Shown: positions 1-12,502 of the stretch, piece by piece
How the letters are laid out: each line of letters opens with the position of its first letter
Position numbering within the stretch: position 1 is the first letter of the stretch
Source: Crambe crambe
Lineage: Eukaryota > Porifera > Demospongiae > Poecilosclerida > Crambeidae
Direction of reading: 5' to 3'
DNA: 64,000 nucleotides
Assembly: GCA_963924555.1 (NCBI GenBank)
Contig: OZ004581.1
Span: 992,001 to 1,056,000, forward strand
Program-made: the position numbers and the translations under genes
The notes under the pieces: generated by a model
What the model was told of the DNA's origin: nothing
Databases searched by the model: none
The model's input: the letters and a program-made list of their open reading frames with translations, nothing else

Positions 1-445
1 GTTCTGTGTGCAGTATTTATTTAAAGTTCAGTAAATGGCCTATCTTGCACCTTGCCAGCAAGCAATTCTTACCGAACTTAGCGGTGGGAACTCTATAATC
101 AGTGAATATTATTTCAGAAGCGTTGGAAGTCAAGCCCCTCTCTCTAGCACTGGCCATTTTACCAGCCAGCTAGCTTGGGGCCGAGTAGTCGAACGGGGAA
201 TCCCGCAAATGCTCGCGCATGCGTATAGTGTTGAACACTCGCGCATGCGCGGAGTGAAAACGACATTACTCACATCGCCTGATATTAGCCTCATACGATT
301 CCCCACTATGCATGCAGAGCATGATGCATCAAAATCGTATTATAATAGTATAAACCAGAATAGGCATTGCCCTGAACTAGCTATGCTGCTTGGTAAGAAA
401 TTAGCCTTAAGTTAGTGTTAAAATTATCAGAAAATCAAGTTCTAC
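1..445. other. Intergenic stretch, no recognised gene
   Basis: This lies downstream of the fatty-acid-hydroxylase gene. A 126-codon open frame (35-415, plus) shows no domain, signal peptide or splice support and is treated as chance. Around 205-250 there are two CpG-rich copies of a CGCGCATGCG-type palindrome about 33 bp apart. Nothing else stands out. Confidence 0.5.
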
Positions 446-3400
446 TCATTCATTTTTTTTCTTTCCTCTCCCTCCAAATATATCTTCTCCATAGACTCTG
501 TCCTTCTTCCTCAAGGTGCCATGGAGACGGTCAAATAGATTCATGTTGAACCCAAAGTTGCAGTGGAAGTATCTGAAGTTTGTATTGAGTAATCATTGAT
601 AATGGTGGGCTTATGTAGCATTAAATTAATGTAGGCTAGATAAGGGTATTATATGAAACAGTGAGGTATTATGGGGAACACTCTCTTGGAATCCGTTTTC
701 TACACTAGCCCTAGCCCCAGCCCTAAATAATGAAAGTATTCCATAATACCCCACTCTTTCATAATACCCCACTGATAACTACAGTGGAAGCTCTCATTTT
801 TAGACCATGAGATGTGTCCTGTTTATGTAGTGCTCTTTTGTTGTTGTTGTTGTTGTTGTTGTTGTTACTGCTGCTGCTGCTGCTGCTGCTGCCGTGCCTC
901 CAACCTGTGAACTTTGATTTCAGTACCATTTTCAGTACTTTCAGCATTAATTTTTATACAGTATAGCCAGTAAGTTTATTTTCGGTCAAATTTCAATCTG
1001 ATGAATCAGTATGGTTGGAGGCTCTGTTGTTTGGCTCCCACTGCATGAGCTGCAGTACCTACAAGCTACTTATACTCAGTAACATATCCCACCACTGCAT
1101 ATTGTATTGTGTGGAGGGGGGCAAGTGTACTATTGAAAAGGGGGCGGTAGAATTTTTCTCTCACCTGTGATGATCATCATGGAACATGGTATGTGGTTGC
1201 CAGGGAAACCAAGAGTCCATTTTGATGCCTGAGTGGTCCATGAGTCCGAAGTAGTAGATATAAACGACCTCCACCACGTAGACCATAGCATGGATGGGAA
1301 ATAGGAACAGGGGAATGATGGTCGCACCATCCAGGAAAATGAGATCTATGGGGCTCATGGCGATTGCTGAGTAAGCAGTTGGAGAGTGGTACCTGTAGTC
1401 ACATGAAAGTCATGTGATTATAAAATTAGTCAATGCATAGCTAATACAATAAATAATGAGCTGCAATCATTGGAATAATTATACAAGCATCAAAGCATCC
1501 TTTTAGATTTCCATAAACAGTGTCTAACTACAGCTTACATGAGTAATGTAGGTGAGTGGGTATTAAGCAAAAAGTCACATTGTTTGTTTGTTTGTTTACA
1601 CATATACCTGTGGTGGTGTTTGTGGAACATCTTGTAGAACCATGGGAAGTGGAACATGGTGTGGATATAATAGGCCGTAGCTTCCAGCCACAGAAAGAGT
1701 AATACAATGGAAAGAAAGAAGTAGGGATAGCCATACTCGTCCACCCGAAAGTACATGGTGGTGTAGTTCCCACTTTTAATCCAGCATGTGAGAAAACCAG
1801 AGACTCCTATGGGGAATAGTAGAAAAATTCAGAAACTCTTGGAAGAACAGTATTGCTACCCCAATCCTCTCTCCCTCCCCTCCCCTCAGGTTTCCCCTCA
1901 GGTTTCCCCTCCCACCCTTTCCTCTGGTCCCCACCCCCTCCTCCACCCATAACCACACCCAGCCCCTCCAATGTCAGTCTTTTCCTCTTCTTCTTCTTCT
2001 TCTTATTGAGGAAACCCTTTGCCAAATTGCTTTTGGGAGGAACTTTAAAACCTTACCATCATTCTGGGTTGAACTGCAAACTCACCTCCTGCCAAGCACA
2101 TATTCACCGTCCCCACCACAATCTCGTGCCTTTCGTTCGACTGTGTGAGAAAACGATGAGGTTGACATTTCCACTTCTCTGGCTCTCCTCTCTTTAAGAC
2201 GTAGAAATACACTTGAAGAAACCCGCACAAGATGTGGTAAGTAAGTTGGGAGGACAGCATGCCAATTGCAATATGGTAGAGCAAGTCTGGGAGATTGAAT
2301 CTGTTGGGGAGCTGAAAAGAGTCGGGCAGAATCGTCTCCCTTTTAGTGATGTTGACCTCCGATATGATGGTGTCATTCTTATTGGTATAGGAAGTTGAGT
2401 TTGCAGTAAGGTTGGCAGGACTCGATGTCATGAATGAAGCTGCATAGGTCTTGTATGTAAGGTGTGTGAAAAGCATTATGTCACCTGGAAAAGACATGAT
2501 GTATAAGTCCTATGGTCTTAATGGAGAGATGGTCTTGAATAGGAACATGGTGGAATGGCCTTAACAGAGGAATAGGTGCTGTTGGGACATGGTGGAGTGG
2601 CCTTAATAGAGAGGTGGTCTCTTTAGGAACTGGAAAGGTGGAGTGACCTTAATAGAGAGGTGGTCTACACATGCATACACTTCTATATTCAAAATCTCAT
2701 ATTAGGGACATTTTCCACTAATAACAAATTGAATCTCTGAAAAGCAGACACCGTCTCTATTCAGTAAAAGTACTGGTCCCAAAATGTCCACTACAGCCTT
2801 AATACTGAGTGAGGTGGTCTCTTTGTCAACAAGTAGTGTGATTAGACGACACTAATCACTCTACTAGCTTTACCATCAAGTTCTTAGTGCTTGCCTGCAA
2901 TATCTATTTACCACCTTGAATGAAAAGTGTGGTAGGCTATATCACCCTTTACACTATCCCTTAATTCTCTTTGTGATAAGAGATCTTGATGTCGGCTCAA
3001 GGCTGAACCGGCTAATGACCTTTTGTTGTGATCGTGAATTTTAATTACGTGCACTGAGCATGAGCAAATAACATTCACGATTCAAGTCATGTGACCTGAT
3101 ACAAGTCATGTGACCTGATATAGCTATATGGCCAGTGCTAGTGATTGACCTCTTTTTCTCCATAACCATTGCCACCCATTGTGGCAATGGTTTTGGCCGT
3201 TAGTGGCAATGGTTAGCCAGTTAGCGAGATCAAATGAACTGATAAGCTTTTGCTGAATGTATACATCAAAGCCACTTCTTCATGCAAAACAATAGCACAA
3301 AACATTAAATTTTTAATAGCAGCTAGCTGGCTAGCTGTTTAACATTGACTAGTTTCTGTTCCTGCTTTGAGCCAACCAGCTAACTGTCCTTAAATATAAG

Positions 3401-3809
3401 CTAAAAATTTAATCCTGCACAATACTGCACATGCAGGTATGTCAATATGAGGCTTAAGACCAGACCCCTGGCTTTTAAATGTACCATTGTAAAACTGGTA
3501 GCTATAGTTGCATATCCCATCTAGTTCATATTTCAAACTCTGGATATTCATAAGTGAGCCTATATTAACTGTCTCTTTACCTCTCAGTGCACATGCCAGT
3601 ATTGCCACCACTCCAGTCAGGAGGACAATGCTGAGATGTTGCATGTAGATCTGATAGTTCTTAAAAATCCCACAAAGTTTCCCTCCAAGGGCAAAAGGCA
3701 GGAATGGAAGCTTAGTAGACTTGCTCTCTTTCTGTGAAGTAGTACAGGAGGATTCTGCAGTAGCAATGGAGGTTCTCGACACCTTCTTATCAACTGTATC
3801 ATGTCCCAT
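446..3809 (-). CDS. Fatty acid hydroxylase / sterol desaturase superfamily protein (FAXDC2-like)
   Basis: Predicted membrane-bound di-iron oxygenase of the fatty acid hydroxylase superfamily, which acts on lipids or sterols in the ER. Five exons keep phase across every junction: 3581-3809, 2086-2484, 1618/1608-1806 (donor after 1608), 1165-1392 and 446-572, giving 393 residues. The histidine clusters of the family are present: HTMFH then HKHHH in exon 3, and HTMFHDDHH at the end of exon 4, followed in exon 5 by YFHCNFGFN and LFDRLHGT. Hydrophobic segments lie in exons 1, 2 and 4. Exon 1 has a cytosolic-type start followed by a membrane anchor. The layout matches FAXDC2 and its invertebrate relatives rather than ERG3, but this is judged by eye and the substrate is unknown. 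Intron 1 is the only long intron (about 1.1 kb). Confidence is high for the family and moderate for the first exon. Confidence 0.85.
838..896. repeat. (TTG)n/(CTG)n trinucleotide microsatellite
   Basis: About ten TTG units run directly into about eight CTG units, inside the last intron of the fatty-acid-hydroxylase gene. The antisense frame gives a run of N and S codons that is not coding. Confidence 0.9.
2515..2670. repeat. Degenerate minisatellite, about 60-bp unit, 3 copies
   Basis: Repeats of the form 'gtggtctcttta..ggaac..tggtggagtggccttaatagagag'. The same unit recurs at 15775-16135 and in degraded form near 55540-55620 and 60470-60560, so it is dispersed through introns of several genes. 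Confidence 0.7.
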
Positions 3810-4933
3810 CTTTCTTGAGCTCTTTGAGACTGTTTCTATCTTTCTTGACTGGAATGGCTGTGGGTATAAACTTTACTCAGCTTAGCAGAGTTGTTACACA
3901 ACTTAAATTAGACAACACTACAGCCTCATACAATAGCTATAATACTACACAATAATACTAAACATGGGAGTGGTCAGGCTAAGAATGTGTCTTTTTGTAT
4001 TGGGCAGCAACTACAATAGCTAAAGATATTCATAGTGGTCTCTATACATGACTAATTAGCTCTGCAGGTGTATATTAGCCACTAATGCAGTACATGATAT
4101 AGTTACATGCTTAGCTATTATGCATTCACCTTGCCCTTGATCATTCACTATAACTGCTATAACTTTCTCTATTTTTAACCAAATTTCAAATTTCAAACAC
4201 CAGCAGAGAGAGTGGATAATCAGCTCTCTGTTGATGCATTAAACGTTAAGAAATAGCAGTTATAGTGAATGATCAAGGGGCAAGGTGAATGTAAATAGAC
4301 TTGAATGGTGACAGCTGATAATATAAATTTCTGGCACCTATACTATATGCATGGAAGTAGCTATAGCTAATTCCTAACTGACTTTTTTTTTTTTTCCCCC
4401 TCAGGTACTCCGAGCTAGAGTTATTGTTTCTTACTTCACAAGAGCAATATAGCTATGTAGAAACAAACACGGCAAAAAGTCAAAGAAGAAAGTGTTGTTC
4501 TGCATCATGATCAAGCACCTAATCCTCACTCCAATTGAAGTGTCTGGAATTACTTAATTCTTGGAGCACGGAATTTCATCAATGCAATAAGAGAGAATTT
4601 GTCATGATAACTAATATCTTGTGAATTATGTCAATATGTATGATGTCAGACCGAAGCAAATCTTGATCAGACATTTGACCTTTTGACCTGGGCCTATAGC
4701 AGCTCAGGAGAAGCAATTGAGGAAAACAAGGAGGTCAGGGATTCAACTAAACCAACATTATTGCCTCCAGCACAAGTCATGCACTATAGTTATGTAGCAG
4801 GAATCTACCCAAACCATCCTTGACAGTAATTTATAGCCAAACACAATTTTATTAGCTAGCTGGGGCCACATGGAGGAAAATAAATGCCAGTTCTGTTGAG
4901 AATTGATCTATAGAGGCCAGTATCTTCATTGTG
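3810..4933. other. Intergenic region between FAXDC2-like and WSCD-type genes
   Basis: No coding exon could be placed here. It holds the 5' flank of the fatty-acid-hydroxylase gene, the 3' flank of the sulfotransferase gene, one complete family-A hairpin element (4134-4290) and a T13 run near 4384. Confidence 0.6.
4134..4290. mobile_element. Family-A hairpin MITE (TIR starts ATTCACCTTGCCC)
   Basis: Non-coding 157-bp element with inverted ends of about 40 bp: 'attcaccttgcccttgatca' on the left and its complement at 4251-4290 on the right. The middle contains 'cagcagagagagtggat'. A second full copy lies at 55988-56150, and decayed copies at 25328-25465, 31020-31200, 33275-33345 and 62975-63080. 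No protein and no clear target duplication was seen. Confidence 0.8.
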
Positions 4934-5301
4934 TTAGCTCTCTTTCAAATATTTTTGCACTCCTAATGCATTGGCATAAGTGGATTTCTCCTTTAAGAAG
5001 TTTATGGTATCCTTCAAACGAGAGTTCACATAGATTTTCTGTTTTTCAGTGAAGTGTTTAAATGGTTTTTCTGGAGCTCTCCTGCAAAAATTAACAACAA
5101 AGTACAAAGTACATACAGTGAATATGGATCACACAGTTTCACACCTCTTGAAAACCACAAAATCTTCCCGTAACTTCTCTCCAACTTCAGATCTATTGAA
5201 CTTGAAGCCAATAAAGTGTAAAATTCTCGAGATCTGCTTCACTTTGTCTTCTTTGAGATTATCATACCTGCAAGGAACAGTCTTATCATTGAGCTGCTCT
5301 T

Positions 5302-5390
<89 letters not shown>

Positions 5391-7339
5391 CTTACTTGAC
5401 AATGAGCAGTTTATAATCACCATTGGCTGCATCTGACACTGACTGGATGATCAGGTGTTTCCAGGAATTGGAGTTGGCATAAACATAGCGATTCCACAAG
5501 GCATTTTCGCCTAGAATTTTTATAATTCGAGTTAGCTACATAGTTTGAGTGAGGGTAGAGCTAGATATCTAATTTGAATATTAACGATTATTTAGCTAGC
5601 ATCAAAACAATCAATACTTCTAGGTATCAAGGTGAAGTAGATGTAAAATCAACTTTAGTAACTAGCTAGTTGTAAGATGCAAAACAAGAGGCATTATGTA
5701 ATGTTAGCTAATTACTATTACCAAAAGATTTGCTCTCAGAGAATGCTGAGGTGTGATTCATCCTCTTTGAGGATCGTCTGTTCCACTCAGAGACCAGTGC
5801 TTCGAATGGGTTCCTCACAATCAGCACCACTGACTTGAACTACGCATGAGAAAAGACATGCACAATAGTGAAGGTTAAGAGTGTGCTCCGCTGTATACAG
5901 AGGTGGAGGGGTTCCACTGTATACAGAGGTGTCTCCATTTCAGGGGGTCGGAATAGAGGGGTTCCTCTGTATACAGAGGTGTCTCCATTTCAGGGGGTTG
6001 GAATAGAGGGGTTCCACTGTATACAGAGTGGTGTCTCTGTTGGTTAGTTCAAGCATGGAGGAGGGATTGGACTAAAGGGACATACCAGGTGGGTGTTAAC
6101 TTTCTTTTGAGCGTTCAAGTGATGGTGCATCTTCACTGCCAGGACTGCCCCACTGAACACACCTTCCCCCACCATTCCTTGCTTCATCAAGGAGAAGTCA
6201 TGAAACACAGAGCCTATAGAAGAAGACAAGAATCCAAGCAGTTTACTAGACATTACAAGCAGTTTACAAGAAGTTCTTGTACGTAATAGCTACTACTGAC
6301 ACAGTGGACTCTCAATCATGTCAAGAATAGAATGTGTCCCACTTAAAGGTATAGCTACTGTCCTTTTTTCTAACTGCTATTACAGCCATGCCACTAACCT
6401 GTGCATATTCCAGTGGCTTTTTCCAGTAGTCCTCTGACCCACGTGTTTCCTGAGCCTGGGAAACTGATAAGTGCCACTGGAGATCTGTTGGAAGCATTCA
6501 TGAAGCGACAGTTTGCCTTTTCACACACACTGCAGTAGTAGTGAACAGTGATATTTATGTGGAACCTCAGTATAGCTAATACTAAAGGGATTAGCCATTT
6601 TGTCTTTGTAGAGAGGTTGTCTCTCTTTAGAGGTTAAAAATGTAGGACCTAGCTATGTAGGAGGTAGAAAATGTTTGGAAAGTGAATATCTGGAGTCTTG
6701 AAGGTTCTCCTATGTACGTAGAGAGGTTGTCCTCTCTTAGGAACATTAGCTAGGACCCTTCCTCAATCCCTCCAAAAAGTGTCCTCATGAGAAGTTCCAC
6801 TGCATACATGTGGTAGCTAAAAACTCTGTCCATAGTTACCAGCTGTCAGCATGTATGGAAATCTCAACTGGTTATAATTCATTTAGAGAGGATAATATGC
6901 ATGGGAAAGTGAACCTTGAAGTTATTTCTATTGTGTCTCGTTTATCAGGAGATCCCACCGTATTAGCTATGATTTAGCTGGCTATATACAGTGTTCATCT
7001 TACTTCCTGTACACTTGCCAAGCTCTCAGATCACTCTGACTCAAGTAATAACGTCCAATTTTACCACTGTTGTAGGAAGAAGAAGAAGAAGAAGAAGAAG
7101 AAGAAGAAACTCAAGTAGATAGACTGATTAAATACTAAATACCCTGTACCTGCATTTCTCTCTACTAAATGTATCCTCTGTCCTCAAAGCATGTTTCGAT
7201 GGGCTGCACGTTGTGTCATCTAGATGACAACTGTGATAGAGTGACTCTATTGTAACAGAATTAGCAGTATAATCTTGGATACATCAAGATTCACACCTAT
7301 ACCTGAAAAACTTGAGGTGATGAAGAAAATTACCACCAT
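4934..7339 (-). CDS. WSCD-type sulfotransferase, paralogue a
   Basis: Predicted Golgi type II membrane sulfotransferase that uses PAPS as donor and is related to vertebrate WSCD1/2. Nine exons agree in phase: 7303-7339, 7150-7246, 7004-7066, 6399-6529, 6086-6213, 5722-5839, 5396-5510, 5145-5267 and 4934-5081, giving 319 residues. Residues 1-12 ([12 protein letters not shown]) form a short signal anchor, followed by a cysteine-containing stem. The 5'-phosphosulfate loop is [19 protein letters not shown] in exon 4, and the 3'-phosphate region is [12 protein letters not shown] in exon 6. No intact WSC lectin domain is seen. The first exon is only 37 nt, the same length and phase as in the tandem neighbour paralogue b, which supports both models. 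The start is the only in-frame ATG after a stop. The stem is much shorter than in paralogues b and c, so a missed upstream exon is possible. Confidence 0.85.
5305..5387. repeat. (GA)n microsatellite
   Basis: About 41 GA dinucleotides lie in the intron between exons 7 and 8 of paralogue a. The 116-codon plus-strand frame that crosses it is an artefact of the repeat. Confidence 0.95.
5880..6045. repeat. Minisatellite, about 60-bp unit, 2.7 copies
   Basis: The unit is 'gaggggttcc(a/t)ctgtatacagaggtgtctccatttcaggggg(t)tgga'. It lies in intron 5 of sulfotransferase paralogue a. The same unit forms another array at 30361-30570 inside paralogue c, but in the opposite orientation relative to the gene, so it was not simply inherited by gene duplication. 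Confidence 0.85.
7075..7108. repeat. (AGA)n microsatellite
   Basis: About eleven GAA/AGA units lie immediately upstream of exon 3 of paralogue a. On the coding strand this is the polypyrimidine tract before the 3' splice site. Confidence 0.9.
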
Positions 7340-8152
7340 TGAAGAGAAAGTGATGAGTATACCTGTCAACCAAACTACTCAATGATAACACATAGCTAAC
7401 TCATATCACTTGCTATCAGAAAGACATGCACAAACTTAATAGCTATATGTACAAGCTCAGCAAGCCATTGGTACTAGCTAACAAACTTACAAAAACAGTT
7501 CTTTAAGGTAGATCTAGCAACCATCACCAAGAATGAATCACTAGCTAGCTATAGTAGGCTATGTCAAGTAGACTTTGATTTAAATAGCCAACCTAGCCTC
7601 TATTTTCAAATGTCACTCATACAGAATTAGAACTAGCTGTAGGTACATGTGGCTGGAACAGTCATTATCTGCTGGTAGCTAGCTAACTAGATAGAACTGA
7701 ATAACTATTAATAGTTACATTAGCTATGATTTCTCTAGCTACATTGGCTGACTAGTATTATATGGAACCACCTGGTGGTTGGCTAGCTATAGCCGCAAGC
7801 CATACCAAGACAAAACCATGCCTCGAGTGTTTGCCAGTATCCAGGAAGTCTCAGAATCCTATAAAAATAAAATTCCATAGATGCTCATCTGCTACTAGCT
7901 AGCTATAGTGTATAACGAAAGCATAGCTTTAGAACAGCTGTAGCATTATAATAGCTATAGCAACTGTTGCATGAAATGTTTGAGAGGTCAGAAGGTCCAA
8001 TTTTTCCAGAGATGTTGTACAATACATTACGCACATACTATATAGCTAGTTTTCTTTTAATAACTGAAAGGATCATGTGGAGAACTGATGACTGAATTAA
8101 AGGATTACAGCTGTATTATAATGAAAATTGATGGCCATGACATCACTCTTTG
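7340..8152. other. Intergenic region between the two tandem WSCD-type genes
   Basis: No exon seen. It is rich in TAGCTAGC-like words and contains no recognised repeat family. Confidence 0.55.
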
Positions 8153-11100
8153 TCATGTATGAGTTGCGGTTGGGTGTAAGTATCTCTCAATGCCAAATGT
8201 TTGACCTGTGTGTGCCTTGAGATAAGTCAGAGATTTCGATATCGAATTCAGGATCAAACGTTTCTGCGTGGCTGTGAAGTGTTCAAACTCCAGCTTGTGT
8301 TTCCTGTAAGGAAGAGGAAAGAGAAGAGGAAGTTATCGCAGATGTTTTTTCCCCTAACTGACCTTTTGAATGTGCTAAAGTCTTTAACTAAATTCTCCTT
8401 CACTTTGCTTTCTGAATATGGCACTCCTAGAAAGTCAAGGATCTTCTTTACCTCACCAAATGCACTTGTCTTCAAGTCTTCAAACCTGAAGGAAGTGTTT
8501 AGAATTACGATGGATCCTCCAAACCTCTCAACTATGGACTATCTTTTGCATATACACTCTACACAAAATAACCTCCAAAAGAGGACAACCTCTCTACAAA
8601 GGATGAAAAACTTGGTCCTGAGGTTTGTCCATTATTCAGAGGTTTATTTATTATTACTTCAAAATGTGAAGGGGATGTCCCTCTCTTGTTGCTGGGATGA
8701 CCCAAGTTCTGAAGAATAAGTTCCAAGCAGCAAGACGATGTTGGATAAAGCTACTCCACGGAGGGTAATCCCCTGTGATTATATATAATGAATACATGCA
8801 TTATGTTTCATGATGTAAGGAGGAGGAAGGGAGGGAGGGAGGAGGAAAGGGAGGGAGGAAGAGGAAAGGGAGGGAGGGGGGGAGGGGAGGGAGGAGGAAA
8901 GGGAGGGAGGGAGGGAGGGAGGAGGAAAGGGAGGGTCCCAGGGAGAGAGGAGGAGGGAGGGATGAGAAGAAGGGAGGAAGAGAGAGAGGAGAAGAAGGGA
9001 GGGAGGAGGGGGAGGAGGAAGGGATGGGAGGGAGAGAGGAGGAGGGAGGGAAAGAAGGGAGGGCTGGAGGGAGAGAGGAGGAGGAAGGATCAGTGGGAGA
9101 GGAGGGAAGAGAAGGAGAGGGATGGCAGTATAGAGAAAAAGGAGAGGGGAGGAGGAGGAGGAGGAGGGTAGAATAAAAAAGGAGGAGGAAGGGAGAAAGA
9201 AGAAGCAACAGAAGGAGGTACATACCAAAAAAACTTGAGTTGACTACACCAACATGTATTGAGTGTTGCTGATAGGTTTTCTTGCTCAAGTGACGATGCC
9301 ATTCTGACACCAAGGCTCCAAAGGGACTGCGAATAAGGAAAACAGCTGCCCCAAAATATGGCACCTTTTGGAACTGAGATAGAGTAGAAATGGTTGGGCA
9401 ATAACTACAATGGAATAATGGATACATGTCCTCTTTTGGAGGTTATTTTGTGGAGAGTGTGGGTACTATTGGATTGAGAGGTTTGTCCTCTTTCAGAGTG
9501 TCCTTTATCAGAGATTAGTTCTGGAACACACGCTTACTGAAGTGACTGGCTTGTTTCTGGCAGTCCATAGCACTTTCCTGTGGTAGTGTGTCTTGACGAC
9601 TAGGACAGATCCACCCTGAACCTTCTCACCATTGAAACCGGCAGCCCTGATGTCAGCATCACAATAGACAGCACCTAATGACAAATAAAAAGAGAGCTGT
9701 TCTAGATTATGAATATTATCTGTTATTGGGAAACTGCACAACTGTTACTCATGGATTGAACATGTAACACACACACTGTCACTCATTGAACACATGAAGT
9801 ACAACAGCCACCTTATGAAAACAACTGGAACACTCACGGAACATGTCTGTTTTACCATGCTTGTTCCAAGTGTTAGTGTTAGTAATTATTACAGAGGAAC
9901 CCCTGAGTAAAGGACCGATCAGCCATTTTATCCTTTGCAGAGAGGTTGTCCAGTACTAATGCTGTGGGAAAGGGGGCCCCAAAAAGAGCATCATCCTTTT
10001 TCTTGTTGGGAGGTTGTCCATTTTTCTTGGAGGGTGGTTCTATAACAGTTATTCTGTTATTCCATGTGTTACAGTTGTTCCATGTGTTGTTAGCTATGAT
10101 GAGTGATTCCCAAATAAATACAAGATTACCATGTCATGCATATTACATTTTTACATGAAGAAAATTCATCAGTACACACCTACAATCATCATACATTATA
10201 CGAAGTCTAGAACTATGATTTAGCTACCTGTGCATATTCCAGTGGCCTGTTCCAAGAGTCCCCGAAGCCATGTGTTCCCCGAACCAGGAAAGCTGACGAG
10301 TGCCACCGGAGCTCTCCCTCTCCCGTCCATGAAGTGACACTCGCCCTGCTTCAAGGACTTCTTACCGTGACCCTTCTTTAACGAATTATTCAGTTTCACT
10401 CTGAAAGCACAGCAGAAAACCTCTTCAAAGCAAATGTGACTTATGTTGCTAGCTAGCTAGGGCTAGGGCTAGGGCTAGGGCTAGGGCTAGCTAGCTGGTT
10501 CAAACTTACACGGCTCTTGATGTACAGTATTTGTAGTTGATTATATCTGGTCCCTGCAAGAACTCTGAACATAAACTGTCCCTGTGATGAAGGAATACAT
10601 ACAAGTAGCCAATAGGATCATTAAATAATGACCATCCATACACGGTGGAACTTCTAGTGAACTCTATAATATATTTAGCCCATTTTTGAAGGAACCAAAC
10701 CATACTGCTTTTAAACCTCTAAAGAGTGGAAAACTTCTCTATTATATTTAGGAATAAAAATAGCTGGTCCCTCTAGCTACATTGTATCACCATTGATATC
10801 ACATCAAGGGTTTAGGAAAATCAGAAAGTACAACAACAGCTCTGATGATCTGTCATTACGCCCCCCACACACAATTATTGATGTCTGACCATCCCAGAGT
10901 GATTTTGAACTATTGTTGTTGGCTACGTATGGAGCACGTGTGTGATCTTAATGTACTGCTCAATTATCAATTAGCAGTACTCTATGAGGCCTGGCCTCCA
11001 TGGGGGCCCATATTCCTACGTATGCCTATGACAGATAGCAGGAATTGTGCAGTGCCTAGCTTAGCAGTCAGTGCCCCTACAATCAAGGATGATAGCTTCC

Positions 11101-12060
11101 ATTTACCTACAAGTGTAGCTGCCTACTCTAGCTGGTGGAAAGGAAGTGGAGAAAAAAGGATAGTCTTCAATTATAAATCGCTGGATCTTCTTTTCCATCT
11201 TCTTAGACCATGAAGAGTTGATGGGAAACTAGTGAGTGAGTGAGAGAGAGAGAGAGGGAGAGAAAGAAGACGTATGGCTAATGATACATATTGAGTGTAG
11301 CTACTAGCATCTCACAGATATGTGATTCTTGATTTTTTGGGGAGATATGGTCTTTTTATCATTATCCAACAGAGTGTCCATTTGATCTTCCTCCTCTTCT
11401 TCCGCTTCTTCTTTGAGTGGATCCTTGTTACCACCATACTCCGCACTACTCTTTCGTTTAGATTCATGTTCAGAAATCTGTCTCATACTGCTGCCATGTT
11501 GACTTTCATGATCAGATTCTTTTTCTATGTTCTGTAATAATAACCTATTCAGATAACATGAAAGAAAACAGTATGATTCCTTTACATGCATACTGATATA
11601 CCTTTCAGGAAGAAGTCCACTGTTTTTTGCCATTGTAAGCTCTTCATCTTGTGTTAATCTCTTCCGCATCTCTCCTCTCTGTCTTGAACTTTGAATCAGG
11701 ATGTTAACACAGATGATCAGGAACGAGATGAGTAGAAGCCACTTTGTGAGCTGAAAAACTAAGAGAAAGCATTTCTATTCGAGAGATGTGAACAGTGCAA
11801 AAATTGCTGCCAAGTTCATTACTATCATAGTAGCTAGCTAGCTAGTGCTCACAAGTCTCAGCAATTTCAGAACTGTCCAGCTGCTGAGATATTATAAGTT
11901 CATAGTAGCTATCTACAGCTGCTGAGAGACTTATCATAGTAACTAGAATGATATCCTGCTCTGAAGTCTCAGCAGTTTCAGAACTGTCCTGACAATTTGA
12001 AATTAGCTACTCCACTAACTTACGTTTTCTGAGCCTTCCTATCATCCTATCTAAAAGCAT
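8153..12060 (-). CDS. WSCD-type sulfotransferase, paralogue b
   Basis: Predicted Golgi PAPS-dependent sulfotransferase, tandem neighbour of paralogue a. Eleven exons keep phase: 12024-12060, 11602-11758, 11316-11544, 11107-11228, 10510-10581, 10228-10400, 9538-9674, 9226-9373, 8658-8772, 8363-8485 and 8153-8303, giving 487 residues. Residues 1-40 hold a basic start and a membrane anchor ([16 protein letters not shown]). A long acidic and charged stem follows (exons 2-4, with an E-rich run), then a Cys stem region. The phosphosulfate loop is [19 protein letters not shown] in exon 6, GAVYCDA opens exon 7, and [13 protein letters not shown] is in exon 8. The last four exons match paralogue a in phase and nearly in length. 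The 57-nt intron 11545-11601 is a multiple of three without stops, so retention would add 19 residues. The intron at 8773-9225 is almost pure polypyrimidine on the coding strand. Confidence 0.85.
8817..9215. repeat. 400-bp polypurine tract (GGA/GGGA-rich)
   Basis: Nearly uninterrupted purines on the plus strand fill most of an intron of sulfotransferase paralogue b. Open frames on both strands (R/E/G-rich on plus, P/S/L-rich on minus) come from the composition and are not genes. Tracts of this kind can form triplex DNA. Confidence 0.9.
10459..10492. repeat. (GGGCTA)n hexamer repeat
   Basis: About five copies of a telomere-like GGGCTA unit, flanked by CTAGCTAG words, in an intron of sulfotransferase paralogue b. 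Confidence 0.85.
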
Positions 12061-12502
12061 AACTGTAGACTAGCCTGTTACATTTCCTACTGTAGGTAAC
12101 TGTAGCTAGGTATAGCTTGGAGATAATGGTATGTGTCACCACATCTCTCCACCTTAAAGGCTGATAAACCCATACTAGTGCTGTACCAGTTGTAAGGTAA
12201 ATTCAATTTTAGCTAACCATGTTACCGGGTGGTCCAGTCAAAGTCATGCTGAAGGCAGTTCTAAATCTTCTTAATCATTTAACTTTGGAGTGCATATTTA
12301 CGCATGCGCAGAAAGTATGGGGTGTGGCCGAATTTTGATGTAAGAAATGACTGTACAGTGATGTGTGAGAATATATGACTATAATTATAATGATGGTGAG
12401 ATTAAAACTGATGTCTGTCCTGTGCAGTTCAAGTATGAGAGATGTCAACTCATGTGAACATCACATGACATGTATATGAGTTGCTATAACAGTGGCATGG
12501 AG

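Noticed and set aside
35-415. 126-residue plus-strand open frame
   Set aside because: No domain, no signal, no splice partner, and composition like the surrounding non-coding DNA.
5049-5399. 116-residue frame with an RE repeat tail
   Set aside because: It is antisense to two sulfotransferase exons and extended by a GA microsatellite.
8801-9427. 208-residue Pro/Ser/Leu-rich minus-strand frame
   Set aside because: Most of it is the polypyrimidine intron of sulfotransferase paralogue b. Only the first quarter overlaps a true exon.
10459-10492. Internal telomere from GGGCTA repeats
   Set aside because: Only about five copies, not the TTAGGG unit, and inside an intron. More likely a simple repeat.
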